A stretch of DNA of 48,314 nt from a bacterium (GTDB lineage Bacteria > Verrucomicrobiota > Verrucomicrobiia > Limisphaerales > UBA8199): the NCBI GenBank assembly GCA_021784555.1, contig JAJYHY010000011.1, positions 1 through 48,314 of the forward strand, read 5' to 3'. Positions within the stretch are counted from its first letter, which is position 1, and each line of letters begins with the position of its first letter. Under the pieces are notes generated by a model, which saw only the letters and a list, made by a program, of their open reading frames with translations, was not told the origin of the DNA and ran no database searches. The position numbers and the translations under genes are program-made. Shown one piece after another: positions 1 to 8,099 of the stretch.

Positions 1-91
1 ACGCTGCGCGAGATACACCCGATAGCCCAGCCAAACGGCCGAAAAGCGGCCACGTCATCGAAGGTGTCGGCAGCGTCGAACCTGGCGGAGC

Positions 92-141
92 CCTTGGAGT
101 GCGGCGCGGACCGCCGCTTTCGGTTTTTCTGCTCTCCAAGG
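92..141. repeat. Dispersed palindromic repeat (TTGGAG-TGCGGC family)
   Basis: An imperfect palindrome. The outer arms CCTTGGAG and CTCTCCAAGG enclose an inner GCGGCGCGGACCGCCGC hairpin. It matches the two inverted copies at 46944-46974 and 47028-47057, which lie inside a coding region. These are therefore three members of one dispersed repeat family, and this copy is intergenic. Confidence 0.6.
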
Positions 142-180
142 CCAAAATGAGAATTGCTGGCAGCCAACAGCTATACGCGA

Positions 181-212
181 CGAACTTTTGCTTCAGGTGA
201 AGCAAAAGTTCG
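181..212 (-). terminator. Terminator-like hairpin after the MFS gene
   Basis: A perfect 14-bp inverted repeat (181-194 and 199-212) with a 4-base loop, AGGT. It starts 3 bases past the stop codon of the MFS gene on the minus strand. There is no long T-run, so it may act as a 3' end stabiliser rather than a classical intrinsic terminator. Confidence 0.55.
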
Positions 213-214
213 GC

Positions 215-1423
215 TTAACAGACGTCGCCAGTGCCTCTCGTGGCGCGTTGGACTAAGCAGGCCCCGGTGAGGAACAGGGCGGCGCTGTAGGCGAAGGCCA
301 CCTGGATGCCGACCGACGACCACAAGGCCCCGACCACCACGCTTGAAAGGAAATCGCCCATCGCGTTTACCGTTGCCAGAGTGCCGAAGGCCATGCCGTG
401 ATGCTCTTCGGTGACCAACTCGGCGCAGAAGGAATCCTCCAGGGTTTCCTCGATTCCGACATAGATGCCGCCCAGGATGAAGATGCCTCCCAGCGTCCAC
501 GGTGTGAGCGGGGCGAAGATGATTGCCAAGGCCATAACGCCGGCCAAGCCGTAACCGGCTGAGAGCACCAACCTTTTAGGGAATCGGTCCGCGAGCCAAC
601 CGGCGACGGGCGCGGAGGCGGCATAAAACATATTGTGAACGACATAGAGCGCAACGGCCATGCTGGCGGCTTCGGCCTTGCCCAGGCTTGGAGTCAGTTT
701 TTGCGTTGCCAGCAGGATGAGCAGCGTGTGGGCAAAGTCGCCGGCGCCGAAGACCCCGACTGCAAGGAGAAACCCGCGGAAGGCCCTGGGGAGCAGGCGC
801 AGCCGCTCGCCAAACGAAATGTGCGCCACCGGCTTGCGTTCCCGCTCACGCACCAGCAGGGCAATGAGCGCCGCGGCCATGAGACCCGGTACAAGCGTTA
901 GCGCGAAGAGCGGGGGATAATGGTGGTGGAAGGCCTCAAGGAGAAAGAAGGCCGAGACCGGCCCGACAATCGCCCCGAGGGTATCCATCATTCGCTCGAA
1001 ACCGAAGGCGCGCCCGTAGGTTTGCCTCGTCACCGCCGCCGCCATGAGGGCCTTGCGCACCGGGGTTCGAACACCCCGCCCAAGCCAGGCGCAGGAGCGG
1101 GCAATCAGGACCTGCCAGGCGGCGGTGGCCAAGGCGAAGGAGGCAGTGGCGGTGGCCGTGACGATGTAGCCGACAACGGCGACGGGCTTGCGATGGCGCA
1201 GTTTGTCGGTGTAGTACCCGCTCGCCATCTTGGCCACGCTCGACAATCCGTCCGCCACGCCCTCGATCAACCCCACCCAAAACGCCGCCACACCCATCGT
1301 TGCCAGGAACGTGGGCAGCACCGTGGTGGCCATTTCATGCGACCAATCGCTGAAGAGTGACGCCAACCCGATGCCCAGTACGGTGCGATTGAGCCAGCGA
1401 ATGCGAGAGGATGCATGCATCAT
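215..1423 (-). CDS. Major facilitator superfamily transporter
   Basis: A 402-residue integral membrane protein with about 11-12 hydrophobic segments. The loop after the second segment has the MFS-type pattern of small and basic residues (SGYYTDKLRHRKP, about residues 68-80), and a matching GWLADRFPKR loop sits in the second half. This is the signature of the two six-helix halves of an MFS carrier. The substrate cannot be told; proton-driven export of small molecules is common in the family. The start is one of two adjacent ATG codons (MMHAS), and no clear ribosome site precedes it. The gene is divergent from the phosphofructokinase across a repeat-bearing 354-bp gap and is followed by a hairpin at 181-212. 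Family assignment is firm, function open. Confidence 0.85.
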   Translation of the reverse strand: MMHASSRIRWLNRTVLGIGLASLFSDWSHEMATTVLPTFLATMGVAAFWVGLIEGVADGLSSVAKMASGYYTDKLRHRKPVAVVGYIVTATATASFALATAAWQVLIARSCAWLGRGVRTPVRKALMAAAVTRQTYGRAFGFERMMDTLGAIVGPVSAFFLLEAFHHHYPPLFALTLVPGLMAAALIALLVRERERKPVAHISFGERLRLLPRAFRGFLLAVGVFGAGDFAHTLLILLATQKLTPSLGKAEAASMAVALYVVHNMFYAASAPVAGWLADRFPKRLVLSAGYGLAGVMALAIIFAPLTPWTLGGIFILGGIYVGIEETLEDSFCAELVTEEHHGMAFGTLATVNAMGDFLSSVVVGALWSSVGIQVAFAYSAALFLTGACLVQRATRGTGDVC

Positions 1424-1777
1424 CAGCCAGCCACCGCCGCAACGCCCGGATTTGCGATTTGCGATTTGCGATTTGCGAGTGCGGAGCAGCGCGACCCGCC
1501 CGCCCGCGTCGTTCTAGACCAAGAAAACAAAGCCGACGAAGAAATGTGTCGCACGAGCGCATCCCGCCAGTACCCCTGCGAAAAGGTTGAAATGGCCGCC
1601 TCAATCGCAAATCGCAAATCGCAAATCGACAATGAGTACCGCCCCGGACCCGTTCCAGCCAACAGCGGGGGTCCTGGCGAGACACAGTGTCTTGCGCCCT
1701 TCAAACTTCGCCTTTGACACTCGGCCTCGGGCTTGGCACGGTAACGCTTCATTTTGTCAGATTGATCAGGGACTACT
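1424..1777. other. Divergent intergenic region with inverted heptamer arrays
   Basis: Gap between the MFS and phosphofructokinase genes. It contains two short arrays of the 7-base unit TTTGCGA, direct at 1449-1479 and inverted at 1603-1628, so the intervening ~120 bases could form a large hairpin loop. A 10-base palindrome GACACAGTGT... lies near 1681-1692. An AGGGA-like ribosome site sits about 6 bases before the ATG at 1778. No promoter stands out. Confidence 0.5.
1449..1628. repeat. Paired heptamer arrays (TTTGCGA unit), inverted
   Basis: Four TTTGCGA-type units at 1449-1479 and three and a half units in opposite orientation at 1603-1628. The same heptamer family recurs at 26725-26743, just upstream of mnmG, and in degenerate form at 43252-43280. 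It resembles the short tandemly repeated heptamers known from cyanobacteria in form, not in sequence. Confidence 0.7.
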
Positions 1778-3055
1778 ATGGCTGAATTACCAGGCAATTT
1801 ATTGGTCGCCCAATCGGGCGGGCCGACCGCTGTCATCAACGCCAGCCTCGCCGGCGTGGTTCAGGAAGCCGGGCGCAACGAGTGCATCCAAGAAATCTTC
1901 GGTGGCGCCAACGGCATCCTGGGCATTTTAAACGAGGACCTCATCGACATCAACGAAGAGAAAGCCAAGACCATCGAGGCTCTGCGCCACACGCCCGCCG
2001 CCGCGCTTGGCACCTGCCGCTACAAGCTCGATTTCAAGGGCAGGCCCGAACAGGCGGCTGCGGACATGGACCGCCTTTTCGAGGTCTTGCAGGCGCACGA
2101 GATTCGCTACTTCATTTACATCGGAGGCAACGATTCCCAGGACACCTCGCACAAAATACATGAAGAGGCCCTCAAGCGCGGCTATGAGCTGCGCGTCGTC
2201 GGTGTGCCTAAGACCATCGACAACGACCTCCCCTTCACCGACCATTGCCCCGGCTACGGCTCGGTCATCAAGTACAACGCCACGACCGTCATGGAGGTCG
2301 GCATCGACGTCGCCAGCATGGCCACCGAGGACGGCGCCTGCTGCATCGTGGAAGTCATGGGCCGCTCGGCCGGTTGGATAGCCGCCGGCACGGTCCTCGC
2401 CAAACGTGGCAATCCCGCCTCGCCGCCGCACCTCATTTTGCTGCCGGAACTGGTTTTCGACGAAGAGAAGTTTCTGGCCAAGGTCAGCGAAACCGTCCAG
2501 GCTCACCGGTACTGCGTGGTGGTGGCGGGCGAAGGCATCAAGAACGCCGCGGGGGAGGAGGTTGGCGCCGACAAGACACACCTGGATGCCTTCGGCCATC
2601 CCGTCCTGGCGGGCGTGGCGGAAAAGCTCAAACAGGTCGTCGAGGGCCGGCTCAAACTCAAGACCCGTACCGCCATGCTCGGTTACGCCCAGCGCGCCGC
2701 GGAGCACTGTGCCAGCCTGGCCGACTCGAACAACGCCTTTGCTTGCGGCGAGGCCGCTGCCCGAGCCGCCGTCGCCGGGCCGAGCGGCTCGATGGTGAAG
2801 ATTGTGCGGGAGGCGGGAGTGGACGGCTCGGCAAGCTGGTCGACGGGCCTTCAACCCTTGGCCGACGTCGCCAATGTCGAGCATCTCGTTCCGCGGGAGT
2901 GGATTACTGAGGATGGCTTCCTGCCCAATGAGAAGTTCATCGAGTACGCCCGCCCGCTCATCGAAGGGGAGGTGGCCGTCCCGATGGAGAACGGCCTGCC
3001 CAACTATGCCCGCCTGGAGGGTGTGCGAGTCGAAAAGAAGCTCCCGCCGCGCTAA
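1778..3055 (+). CDS. pfp: 6-phosphofructokinase, pyrophosphate-dependent type
   Basis: A 425-residue cytoplasmic glycolytic enzyme that interconverts fructose 6-phosphate and fructose 1,6-bisphosphate. Visible motifs are the N-terminal SGGPTAVIN loop (13-21), GGNDS (116-120), PKTIDND (144-150) with the catalytic Asp, and MGRSAGW (194-200), which binds sugar phosphate. Established family knowledge: Lys in PKTIDND, together with Asp where ATP enzymes have Gly in GGDGS, marks pyrophosphate rather than ATP as phosphoryl donor. Here that Asp is D119, and the preceding residue is Asn instead of the usual Asp. The length fits the long PPi/ATP clade rather than the 320-residue E. coli type. The start ATG has an AGGGA ribosome site about 6 bases upstream. 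The carB fragment begins 5 bases downstream, suggesting one transcript. The PPi assignment is inferred from motifs only. Confidence 0.88.
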   Translation: MAELPGNLLVAQSGGPTAVINASLAGVVQEAGRNECIQEIFGGANGILGILNEDLIDINEEKAKTIEALRHTPAAALGTCRYKLDFKGRPEQAAADMDRLFEVLQAHEIRYFIYIGGNDSQDTSHKIHEEALKRGYELRVVGVPKTIDNDLPFTDHCPGYGSVIKYNATTVMEVGIDVASMATEDGACCIVEVMGRSAGWIAAGTVLAKRGNPASPPHLILLPELVFDEEKFLAKVSETVQAHRYCVVVAGEGIKNAAGEEVGADKTHLDAFGHPVLAGVAEKLKQVVEGRLKLKTRTAMLGYAQRAAEHCASLADSNNAFACGEAAARAAVAGPSGSMVKIVREAGVDGSASWSTGLQPLADVANVEHLVPREWITEDGFLPNEKFIEYARPLIEGEVAVPMENGLPNYARLEGVRVEKKLPPR

Positions 3056-3060
3056 ATGGA

Positions 3061-4854
3061 ATGAATCCTGAACTGTTAGCCAAAGCCAAATCACTCGGTT
3101 TCTCCGACCAGCAAATCGCGTGTTTGACGGGTCGCAAGGAAGAGGAAGTCCGGGCGCTGAGAAAACAGTATGGTTTGGCGCCAAGCTATCGCCTGGTCGA
3201 TACGTGCGCCGCCGAGTTTGAGGCCTACACCCCTTATTATTATTCCAGCTACGACCGCGGCGACGACGAAGTCCGCTCCTCCGACAAACGCAAGGTCATG
3301 ATTCTGGGCGGCGGCCCCAACCGCATCGGCCAAGGCATTGAGTTCGATTACTGCTGTGTTCACGCCGCCTTTGCCCTCAAGGAGGACGGTTTCGAGACCT
3401 TGATGGTCAACTCCAATCCCGAAACGGTCTCCACCGACTATGACACCAGCGACAGGCTTTATTTCGAGCCGCTGACTCTCGAAGACGTCCTCAACATCTA
3501 CGAGCGTGAGAAGTGCTGGGGCGCCATCGCCCAGTTCGGCGGCCAGACGCCGCTGAACCTGGCGCTCGGCCTCCAGAAAAACGGGGTGAACATCATCGGC
3601 ACTTCGCCTCAAGACATCGAGATTGCCGAAGACCGCAAACTCTTCGCGGCCATGCTCCGCAAGCTCGCTATCCCTCAACCGCCCAACGGCATCGCCACCA
3701 GCGAGGCCGAGGCGCTGGCCGTGGCGAAAGAGCTTGGCTACCCGGTCCTGGTCCGGCCCAGCTTCGTTCTGGGCGGTCGGGCGATGCAGATCGTGTATTC
3801 GGATAGCGATCTCCAGCGCTACATGAGGTTCGCCGTCGAGGCGTCGCCCGAACGGCCTGTCCTCGTTGACCAATTCCTGGAGGACGCGACGGAGGTGGAC
3901 GTGGATTGCATCGCCGACGTGGGGGGCTGTTCCCGGCCAGGCCAGGGCCAGATTGTTATCGGCGCCCTGCTGGAACATATCGAATTTGCCGGTGTGCATT
4001 CCGGCGACGCCGCGATGGTTCTGCCGCCTCACACCCTGAGTCCGAAAGTCGTGCAGGTCATCCGCGATTACACGCACGCCATGGCGCGCGAACTGAACGT
4101 GCTCGGCTTGATGAACGTTCAATACGCCGTCAAAGGCGAGACCGTCTATGTCCTCGAAGTCAATCCGCGGGCTTCGCGCACGGTGCCCTTCGTCAGCAAA
4201 GCCATCGGCATCCCCCTGGCCAAGCTGGCGGCCAAAGTCATGGCTGGCCGAAGCCTTGCTGAACTCGGCTTCACAAAAGAGGTTTGGCCCAAGAACTGGG
4301 CCGTCAAAGAGTCGGTCTTCCCCTTCAACCGCTTCCACGGCCAGGACATCCTGCTCTCGCCGGAGATGCGCTCCACGGGTGAGGTCATGGGGCTGGACGC
4401 CGAGTTGGGCATCGCCTACGCCAAATCGCAAATGGCGGCGGGCGGTCCGCTCCCCCTTTCGGGTCGCGTATTCATGAGCGTGAGCGACGCGCACAAGGAA
4501 GATCTCGTGGAAATCGCCAGGCAGTTCGCGCAACTCGGATTCGAGTTGATAGCGACGAGCGGCACGGCGGCCGCGCTGGAAAACGCCGGCTTGAAAGTCG
4601 AGCGCGTCTTTAAACTCTCCGCCGGCAGACCCAACTCGCTGGACCTGCTAAAAAACCGTGAAATCCAGCTCGTCATCAACACCCCGACAGGCCAAACCCC
4701 GCGGGCCGACGAGGTAAAAATCCGGACTACCGCCGTTTATACTAATACGCCCATCATGACCACCATTAGCGGCGCCAAGGCGGCCCTGCTGGGCATCACG
4801 GCCCTCCGCAACAGCGGCTACGGTGTAAAGACGCTGCAGGAGTACCATTATTGA
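3061..4854 (+). CDS. carB: Carbamoyl-phosphate synthase large chain, C-terminal half only
   Basis: A 597-residue protein that aligns with the second half of ordinary CarB (about 1,070 residues), beginning at the oligomerisation region. Order: oligomerisation helices (1-45, ending in the VDTCAAEF motif), a pre-ATP-grasp domain with GGGPNRIGQG (83-92) and the NSNPETVSTDYDTSDRLYFE stretch, the carbamate-phosphorylating ATP-grasp domain (about 165-400, with RPSFVLGGRAM and EVNPRASRTVPFVSKA), and an MGS-like allosteric domain (about 460-597). The N-terminal carboxyphosphate-forming half and carA are absent from this window. The gene upstream is phosphofructokinase, so this is a genuinely split carB, not a local frameshift. 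It must pair with a separately encoded N-half to feed pyrimidine and arginine synthesis. Split carB is known in Aquifex and methanogens. Confidence 0.9.
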   Translation: MNPELLAKAKSLGFSDQQIACLTGRKEEEVRALRKQYGLAPSYRLVDTCAAEFEAYTPYYYSSYDRGDDEVRSSDKRKVMILGGGPNRIGQGIEFDYCCVHAAFALKEDGFETLMVNSNPETVSTDYDTSDRLYFEPLTLEDVLNIYEREKCWGAIAQFGGQTPLNLALGLQKNGVNIIGTSPQDIEIAEDRKLFAAMLRKLAIPQPPNGIATSEAEALAVAKELGYPVLVRPSFVLGGRAMQIVYSDSDLQRYMRFAVEASPERPVLVDQFLEDATEVDVDCIADVGGCSRPGQGQIVIGALLEHIEFAGVHSGDAAMVLPPHTLSPKVVQVIRDYTHAMARELNVLGLMNVQYAVKGETVYVLEVNPRASRTVPFVSKAIGIPLAKLAAKVMAGRSLAELGFTKEVWPKNWAVKESVFPFNRFHGQDILLSPEMRSTGEVMGLDAELGIAYAKSQMAAGGPLPLSGRVFMSVSDAHKEDLVEIARQFAQLGFELIATSGTAAALENAGLKVERVFKLSAGRPNSLDLLKNREIQLVINTPTGQTPRADEVKIRTTAVYTNTPIMTTISGAKAALLGITALRNSGYGVKTLQEYHY

Positions 4855-5762
4855 AGCGGACCCCGGCGCCCATAGAGGACCGCGAAACGTTCGAGCAGCC
4901 TCCCCGCGTTGCGGCCCGCGCGAACCCCTGCCGCCAGCACCTCCTCGTGTGAGAGCAACGGCCCGGCCACAGCGCCGGGGTCAGTCCTGCACCTTCTTCC
5001 GCTATGTCCCCTCCCACTACCGCGGAAAAAGTGAGGACTGATCCCGACGCCCGCGGCCACATTGGTGATGCAAGACAGCCCCGCTACCCGCAGTCCGCAT
5101 TGCCGCGCCACGATTGCTTCGGGCACGGTGCTCATCCCCACCGCATCCGCTCCGAGCCGGGCGAACGCCGCAATCTCGGCCGGCGTCTCGTAACTCGGAC
5201 CGCAGACCGCCAGATAGACCCCGAAGCGAAGGTGCAGACCGCATTCCCGGCCCGCGCGGCGGAGCAGTTGCGCCAACCCGGCGTCATAAGCCCGGCTTAG
5301 ATCCACGAATCGCGGGACTCTCGGCAGGGCTGGTCCCCGCAGCGGATTCGTCCCCATGAAATTGATGTGGTCGGTGAGAATCATGAAATCGCCCCGGCGA
5401 AACCGCCGATTGACGCCCCCCGCCGCGTTTGTAAGCACGAGGTCCTCGATTCCGTAGGCGGCCAGCACGCGCACCGCATGCGTTACCGCCGTCATGGCGT
5501 GGCCCTCGTAGAAGTGGGCGCGTCCGCTCAAGGCCATCACCGGCGTGCCACCCAGCTTTCCCATAACCAGGCGCCCGGCATGGCCGCTCACCCCCACCGG
5601 CGGAAATCCCGGAAGCCGCTCGTAAGCAATCTCGGCGTCGGCTTCGATCGCCTCCAGGACGGATTGGAATCCACTCCCCAGGACAACGGCCAGGGTTGGC
5701 CGCAGCCGCGACAGCCTTTTGAGCCTTATGGCCGCCGTCTCAACCTCGGTTTTCTGTTTGGG
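4848..5762 (-). CDS. Purine nucleoside phosphorylase with an in-frame palindromic insertion
   Basis: A trimeric-type (PNP/MTAP family) enzyme of nucleoside salvage that splits inosine or guanosine with phosphate. Visible motifs are VVLGSGF near the N-terminus (phosphate loop), SGRAHFYEGH, NAAGGVNR, GPSYETPAEI and GMSTVPEAIVA, then SCITN and LSHEEV near the C-terminus. The ATG at 5762 gives 304 residues; a GTG at 5795 would add 11. Between SCITNVAAG and LSHEEV, where the family has only a short loop, there is a 23-codon insertion encoded by a 69-bp palindrome (4977-5045). In animal PNP the matching segment is the mobile active-site gate, so the insertion may be tolerated, but activity is uncertain. 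The gene overlaps the convergent carB end by 7 bases and is divergent from the MoeB-like gene. Confidence 0.86.
   Translation of the reverse strand, partial: PKQKTEVETAAIRLKRLSRLRPTLAVVLGSGFQSVLEAIEADAEIAYERLPGFPPVGVSGHAGRLVMGKLGGTPVMALSGRAHFYEGHAMTAVTHAVRVLAAYGIEDLVLTNAAGGVNRRFRRGDFMILTDHINFMGTNPLRGPALPRVPRFVDLSRAYDAGLAQLLRRAGRECGLHLRFGVYLAVCGPSYETPAEIAAFARLGADAVGMSTVPEAIVARQCGLRVAGLSCITNVAAGVGISPHFFRGSGRGHSGRRCRTDPGAVAGPLLSHEEVLAAGVRAGRNAGRLLERFAVLYGRRGPLQ
4977..5045. repeat. 69-bp palindromic element inside the PNP gene
   Basis: The arms 4977-5002 and 5022-5045 are imperfect inverted copies. Each outer end reads GGGGTCAGTCCT or GGGATCAGTCCT on one strand, and each inner end reads TTCCGC. 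About 19 bases separate them. The length is a multiple of three and no stop codon is made in the PNP frame. The GGGGTCAG-type terminus resembles those of REP-like palindromes moved by RAYT (Y1) transposases; this link is an inference. Confidence 0.75.
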
Positions 5763-5795
5763 CATAGATGTAAGATCGCCCGGCGATTTGCTCAC

Positions 5796-5861
5796 GCCCG
5801 GCTCTTGATTTATTGTCTGACCGGTCTGACTCGTCCGACATGTCCGACTCGTCCGACCGCT
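5796..5861. repeat. GGTC(N)GAC short repeat before the MoeB-like gene
   Basis: At 5822-5858 the motif GGTCTGAC / GTCCGAC occurs four times in 37 bases, immediately before the ATG at 5862. Similar clusters lie at 24880-24913 (between argS and pgi) and 26654-26686 (between pgi and mnmG). No conventional ribosome site is visible before 5862. Confidence 0.5.
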
Positions 5862-7010
5862 ATGGATCTAAGCCAAGATGAAATCCGCCGCTACTCGCGT
5901 CATCTCATTCTGCCCGAGGTGGGGCTGGCAGGGCAAAAAAAACTTCGCGCCACCAGCGTGCTGTGCATCGGCGCGGGCGGGCTCGGTTCACCCATCGCCA
6001 TGTATCTCGCCGCGGCGGGCATCGGACGGCTCGGCTTGGTTGATTTCGACCTCGTGGACCTCTCTAACCTCCAGCGCCAGGTCCTCCATGGTACCGCTGA
6101 CGTGGGCCGGCCCAAGACAGACTCCGCCCGCGAGACCATCCAGCAAATCAACCCCCATGTTGAAATCGTGGTGCATCAAACCCGCCTGACCAGCCAAAAC
6201 GCCCTCGCTCTCCTCCGCCCCTACGACATCATCGCCGACGGCACCGACAATTTCCCCACTCGTTACCTAACCAACGACGCCTGCGTCCTCCTCTCCAAAC
6301 CCAACGTGTATGGCTCCATCTTCCGCTTCGAGGGCCAGGCCAGCCTCTTCGCCCCGCACCTGGGCGCCCCTTGCTATCGCTGCCTCTATCCGGAACCCCC
6401 GCCCCCCGGCATGGTTCCCAGTTGCGCCGAAGGCGGCGTGCTGGGCGTGCTTCCCGGCTTGATTGGCCTGGTCCAGGCCACCGAGATTATCAAACTGGCC
6501 CTTGGTGCCGGCACGCCGCTCCTCAACCGCCTGCTCCTGTTCAATGCGCTGGACATGCGCTTTCGCGAGGTCAAGCTACGACGCGACCCCGAATGCCCGG
6601 TCTGCGGCGAACAGCCCAAGATCAAGGAGCTGCTCGATTACGAGATGTTCTGCGGTGTCGAACCACATCCAACCCCAGCCGGCATGCACTCCGACGAAGT
6701 CACTGTTCAGGAAATGAAACGAGCCATCGATAACCCCGTCCTGGGAATCAAGGTCATTGATGTCCGTGAGCCCAATGAGTACGACATCGCCCGCATCGAT
6801 GGGGTGTCCCTCATCCCCTTGAGCACCCTGGCCGAGCGGTGCGGCGACTTGGACCCCGACCAGTCCTATTATATCCACTGCAAGAGCGGCGGGCGCTCCA
6901 TGACCGCCCTGAACTTCCTGAGGCAACGCGGCTTCAAACACCTCAAGAGCGTCAAAGGCGGCATCACCGCCTGGTCGGACGAAATCGACCCCTCCGTGCC
7001 CCGGTACTGA
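5862..7010 (+). CDS. MoeB/ThiF-family adenylyltransferase fused to a rhodanese domain
   Basis: A 382-residue cytoplasmic sulfur-carrier activating enzyme. The N-terminal E1-like domain (about 1-265) has the GAGGLGSP nucleotide loop, [13 protein letters not shown] and GRPKT. Two CxxC pairs (CYRC and CPVC) form the usual zinc site, and [10 protein letters not shown] carries the conserved Cys. The C-terminal rhodanese domain (about 285-382) has the active-site loop HCKSGGRS. Such fusions (MoeZ/MoeBR type) adenylate the C-terminal glycine of MoaD/ThiS/CysO-like carriers and then load sulfur. The frame is open further upstream, antisense to PNP, but family homology begins exactly at the ATG at 5862, so this start was chosen. 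Which carrier it serves cannot be told; no carrier gene is adjacent. Confidence 0.92.
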   Translation: MDLSQDEIRRYSRHLILPEVGLAGQKKLRATSVLCIGAGGLGSPIAMYLAAAGIGRLGLVDFDLVDLSNLQRQVLHGTADVGRPKTDSARETIQQINPHVEIVVHQTRLTSQNALALLRPYDIIADGTDNFPTRYLTNDACVLLSKPNVYGSIFRFEGQASLFAPHLGAPCYRCLYPEPPPPGMVPSCAEGGVLGVLPGLIGLVQATEIIKLALGAGTPLLNRLLLFNALDMRFREVKLRRDPECPVCGEQPKIKELLDYEMFCGVEPHPTPAGMHSDEVTVQEMKRAIDNPVLGIKVIDVREPNEYDIARIDGVSLIPLSTLAERCGDLDPDQSYYIHCKSGGRSMTALNFLRQRGFKHLKSVKGGITAWSDEIDPSVPRY

Positions 7011-7025
7011 TCCCCGGGAGCGGCA

Positions 7026-7258
7026 GGGTGGTGGATGGTGGGTGGTGGATGGTGGGTGGTGGATGGTGGGTGGTGGATGGTGGGTGGTGGATGATGGATG
7101 GTGGATGATGGATGGTGGGTGATGGATGGTGGGTGATGGATGATGGATGATGGATGGTGGACGATGGATGGTGGACGATGGACGGTGGGCGATGGACGGT
7201 GGATGATGGACGGTGGATGATGGGTGGTGGGTGATGGATGATGGATGGTGGATTATGG
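7026..7258. repeat. Degenerate heptamer minisatellite (GGATGGT/GGGTGGT)
   Basis: About 33 head-to-tail copies of a 7-base unit, GGATGGT, GGGTGGT, GGATGAT and variants, without spacers. Smaller patches of the same heptamer occur near 7912-7990, 8555-8580, 9914-9935, 10050-10072, 11690-11715, 12340-12365 and 48135-48182, mostly at the edges of the four-helix-bundle elements. Seven is not a multiple of three, so all frames stay open without being coding. Confidence 0.85.
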
Positions 7259-7421
7259 ATCTGACATTTTGGCGATGATTTTGGCGCGAGATTGTCACTT
7301 CAAGCGGAGCTTCTCGCCCATCCCTGCGTCGTTCTTCCGGTTTTTGGACTGAAGGAATAGACGGTCCGAGGGGCCATGCTTGGGGTGAAGTTGTCAATGC
7401 CCGGAGTTCGACCGTGCTCTT

Positions 7422-7467
7422 GGCCGCGACAATAAAATGCGCGGCCGCGTATTTTATTGTCGCGGCC
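7422..7467. repeat. 46-bp NotI-centred palindrome, copy 1
   Basis: GGCCGCGACAATAAAAT on the left and its reverse complement on the right flank a GCGGCCGC centre, with one G/T mismatch. Transcribed, it would form a very stable hairpin with an AT-rich mid-stem. Further copies lie at 7571-7610, 7749-7788 and 33144-33189. Confidence 0.85.
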
Positions 7468-7570
7468 TTCACCCGCCGCCCGCATCGCCTTGAGCCGCCA
7501 CGAGACCTCGTGCCCAAGGCAGCCTGCGGTTGGCGGCAACTCCGCCAAGAGGGAATTCCCGTCCCCACGG

Positions 7571-7610
7571 CGCGACAATAAAATACGCGGCCGCGTATTT
7601 TATTGTCGCG
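7571..7610. repeat. 40-bp NotI-centred palindrome, copy 2 (perfect)
   Basis: A perfect 40-bp palindrome starting CGCGACAATAAAATACGCGG. The ~100 bases before it (7468-7570) are closely repeated before copy 3 (about 7645-7748), including ACCCGCCGCCCGCATCGCC and CCAAGGCAGCCTGCGG, so palindrome and spacer were duplicated as a unit. Confidence 0.88.
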
Positions 7611-7748
7611 GCCTTCACCCGCCGCCCGGAAGGAGATGCAGCGGTTCGCCCGCCGCCCGCATCGCCTTGAGCCGCCACCAGACCTCGCGCCCAAGGCAGC
7701 CTGCGGTTGGCGGCAACTCCACCAAGAGGGAATCGCCCGTCCCCACGG

Positions 7749-7788
7749 CGCGACAATAAAATGCGCGGCCGCGTAATTTATTGTCGCG
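7749..7788. repeat. 40-bp NotI-centred palindrome, copy 3
   Basis: Same palindrome as copies 1 and 2, with two differences from perfect symmetry (ATGCGC on the left, GCGTAATT on the right). It ends the tandem series of palindrome-spacer units. Confidence 0.8.
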
Positions 7789-8099
7789 CCCAGCGGCGGG
7801 TGCAGTCCCGACCAGAGCGATTCCGAAGGAGCGTCGGTCCAATGCAAAGGCAAAGAGTGGGGGCGTTTGTGACCTTCCAAGACCAAGATGATCGCCAAAA
7901 TGTAAAGATGGATGGTGGATGATGGATGATGTCAAGCATGGCGCGAGGGGCAGAAACCCGGGTGACGGGTGATGGAGGATGGATGGTGGACGAGAGGATG
8001 ATGAGAACTTGCGGTTGGCACCGTATATGAAAACGGCGACACTGGGAGGGAAGCCGCAGGAGACCGCCCCGCCGCAGGATGGGCGGCCGCCATCATCCA

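Larger units (their letters stand above)
1..214. other. Left-edge stretch with no supported gene
   Basis: No complete gene is visible. An ATG on the minus strand at 57 opens a frame that runs off the left edge, but 19 codons are too few to judge. The stretch holds a palindromic repeat at 92-141 and a terminator-like hairpin at 181-212, both listed separately. Confidence 0.5.
7011..8099. other. Repeat-only region: heptamer array and NotI-centred palindromes
   Basis: More than 1 kb without a credible gene. It holds a degenerate heptamer array (7026-7258), three palindromes centred on GCGGCCGC (7422-7467, 7571-7610, 7749-7788) separated by duplicated spacers, and from 7917 the left end of the four-helix-bundle element. 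Long open frames crossing the array on the minus strand are repeats of His, Pro and Ser and are not genes. Confidence 0.7.

Noticed and set aside
1064..1082. A tRNA T-arm-like sequence (GGGGTTCGAACACCCC)
   Set aside because: It lies inside the MFS coding region, and no acceptor stem, anticodon arm or CCA end fits around it.
1928..4533. Long open frames antisense to phosphofructokinase and carB (418 and 480 codons)
   Set aside because: They mirror the codon structure of the sense genes in GC-rich DNA and show no family motifs.
5367..5861. N-terminal extension of the MoeB-like frame
   Set aside because: It is antisense to PNP and has no homology; the family starts at the ATG at 5862.
6576..7898. 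A 440-codon minus-strand frame rich in His, Pro and Ser
   Set aside because: It is a translation of the heptamer array, the palindromes and antisense of the rhodanese domain.
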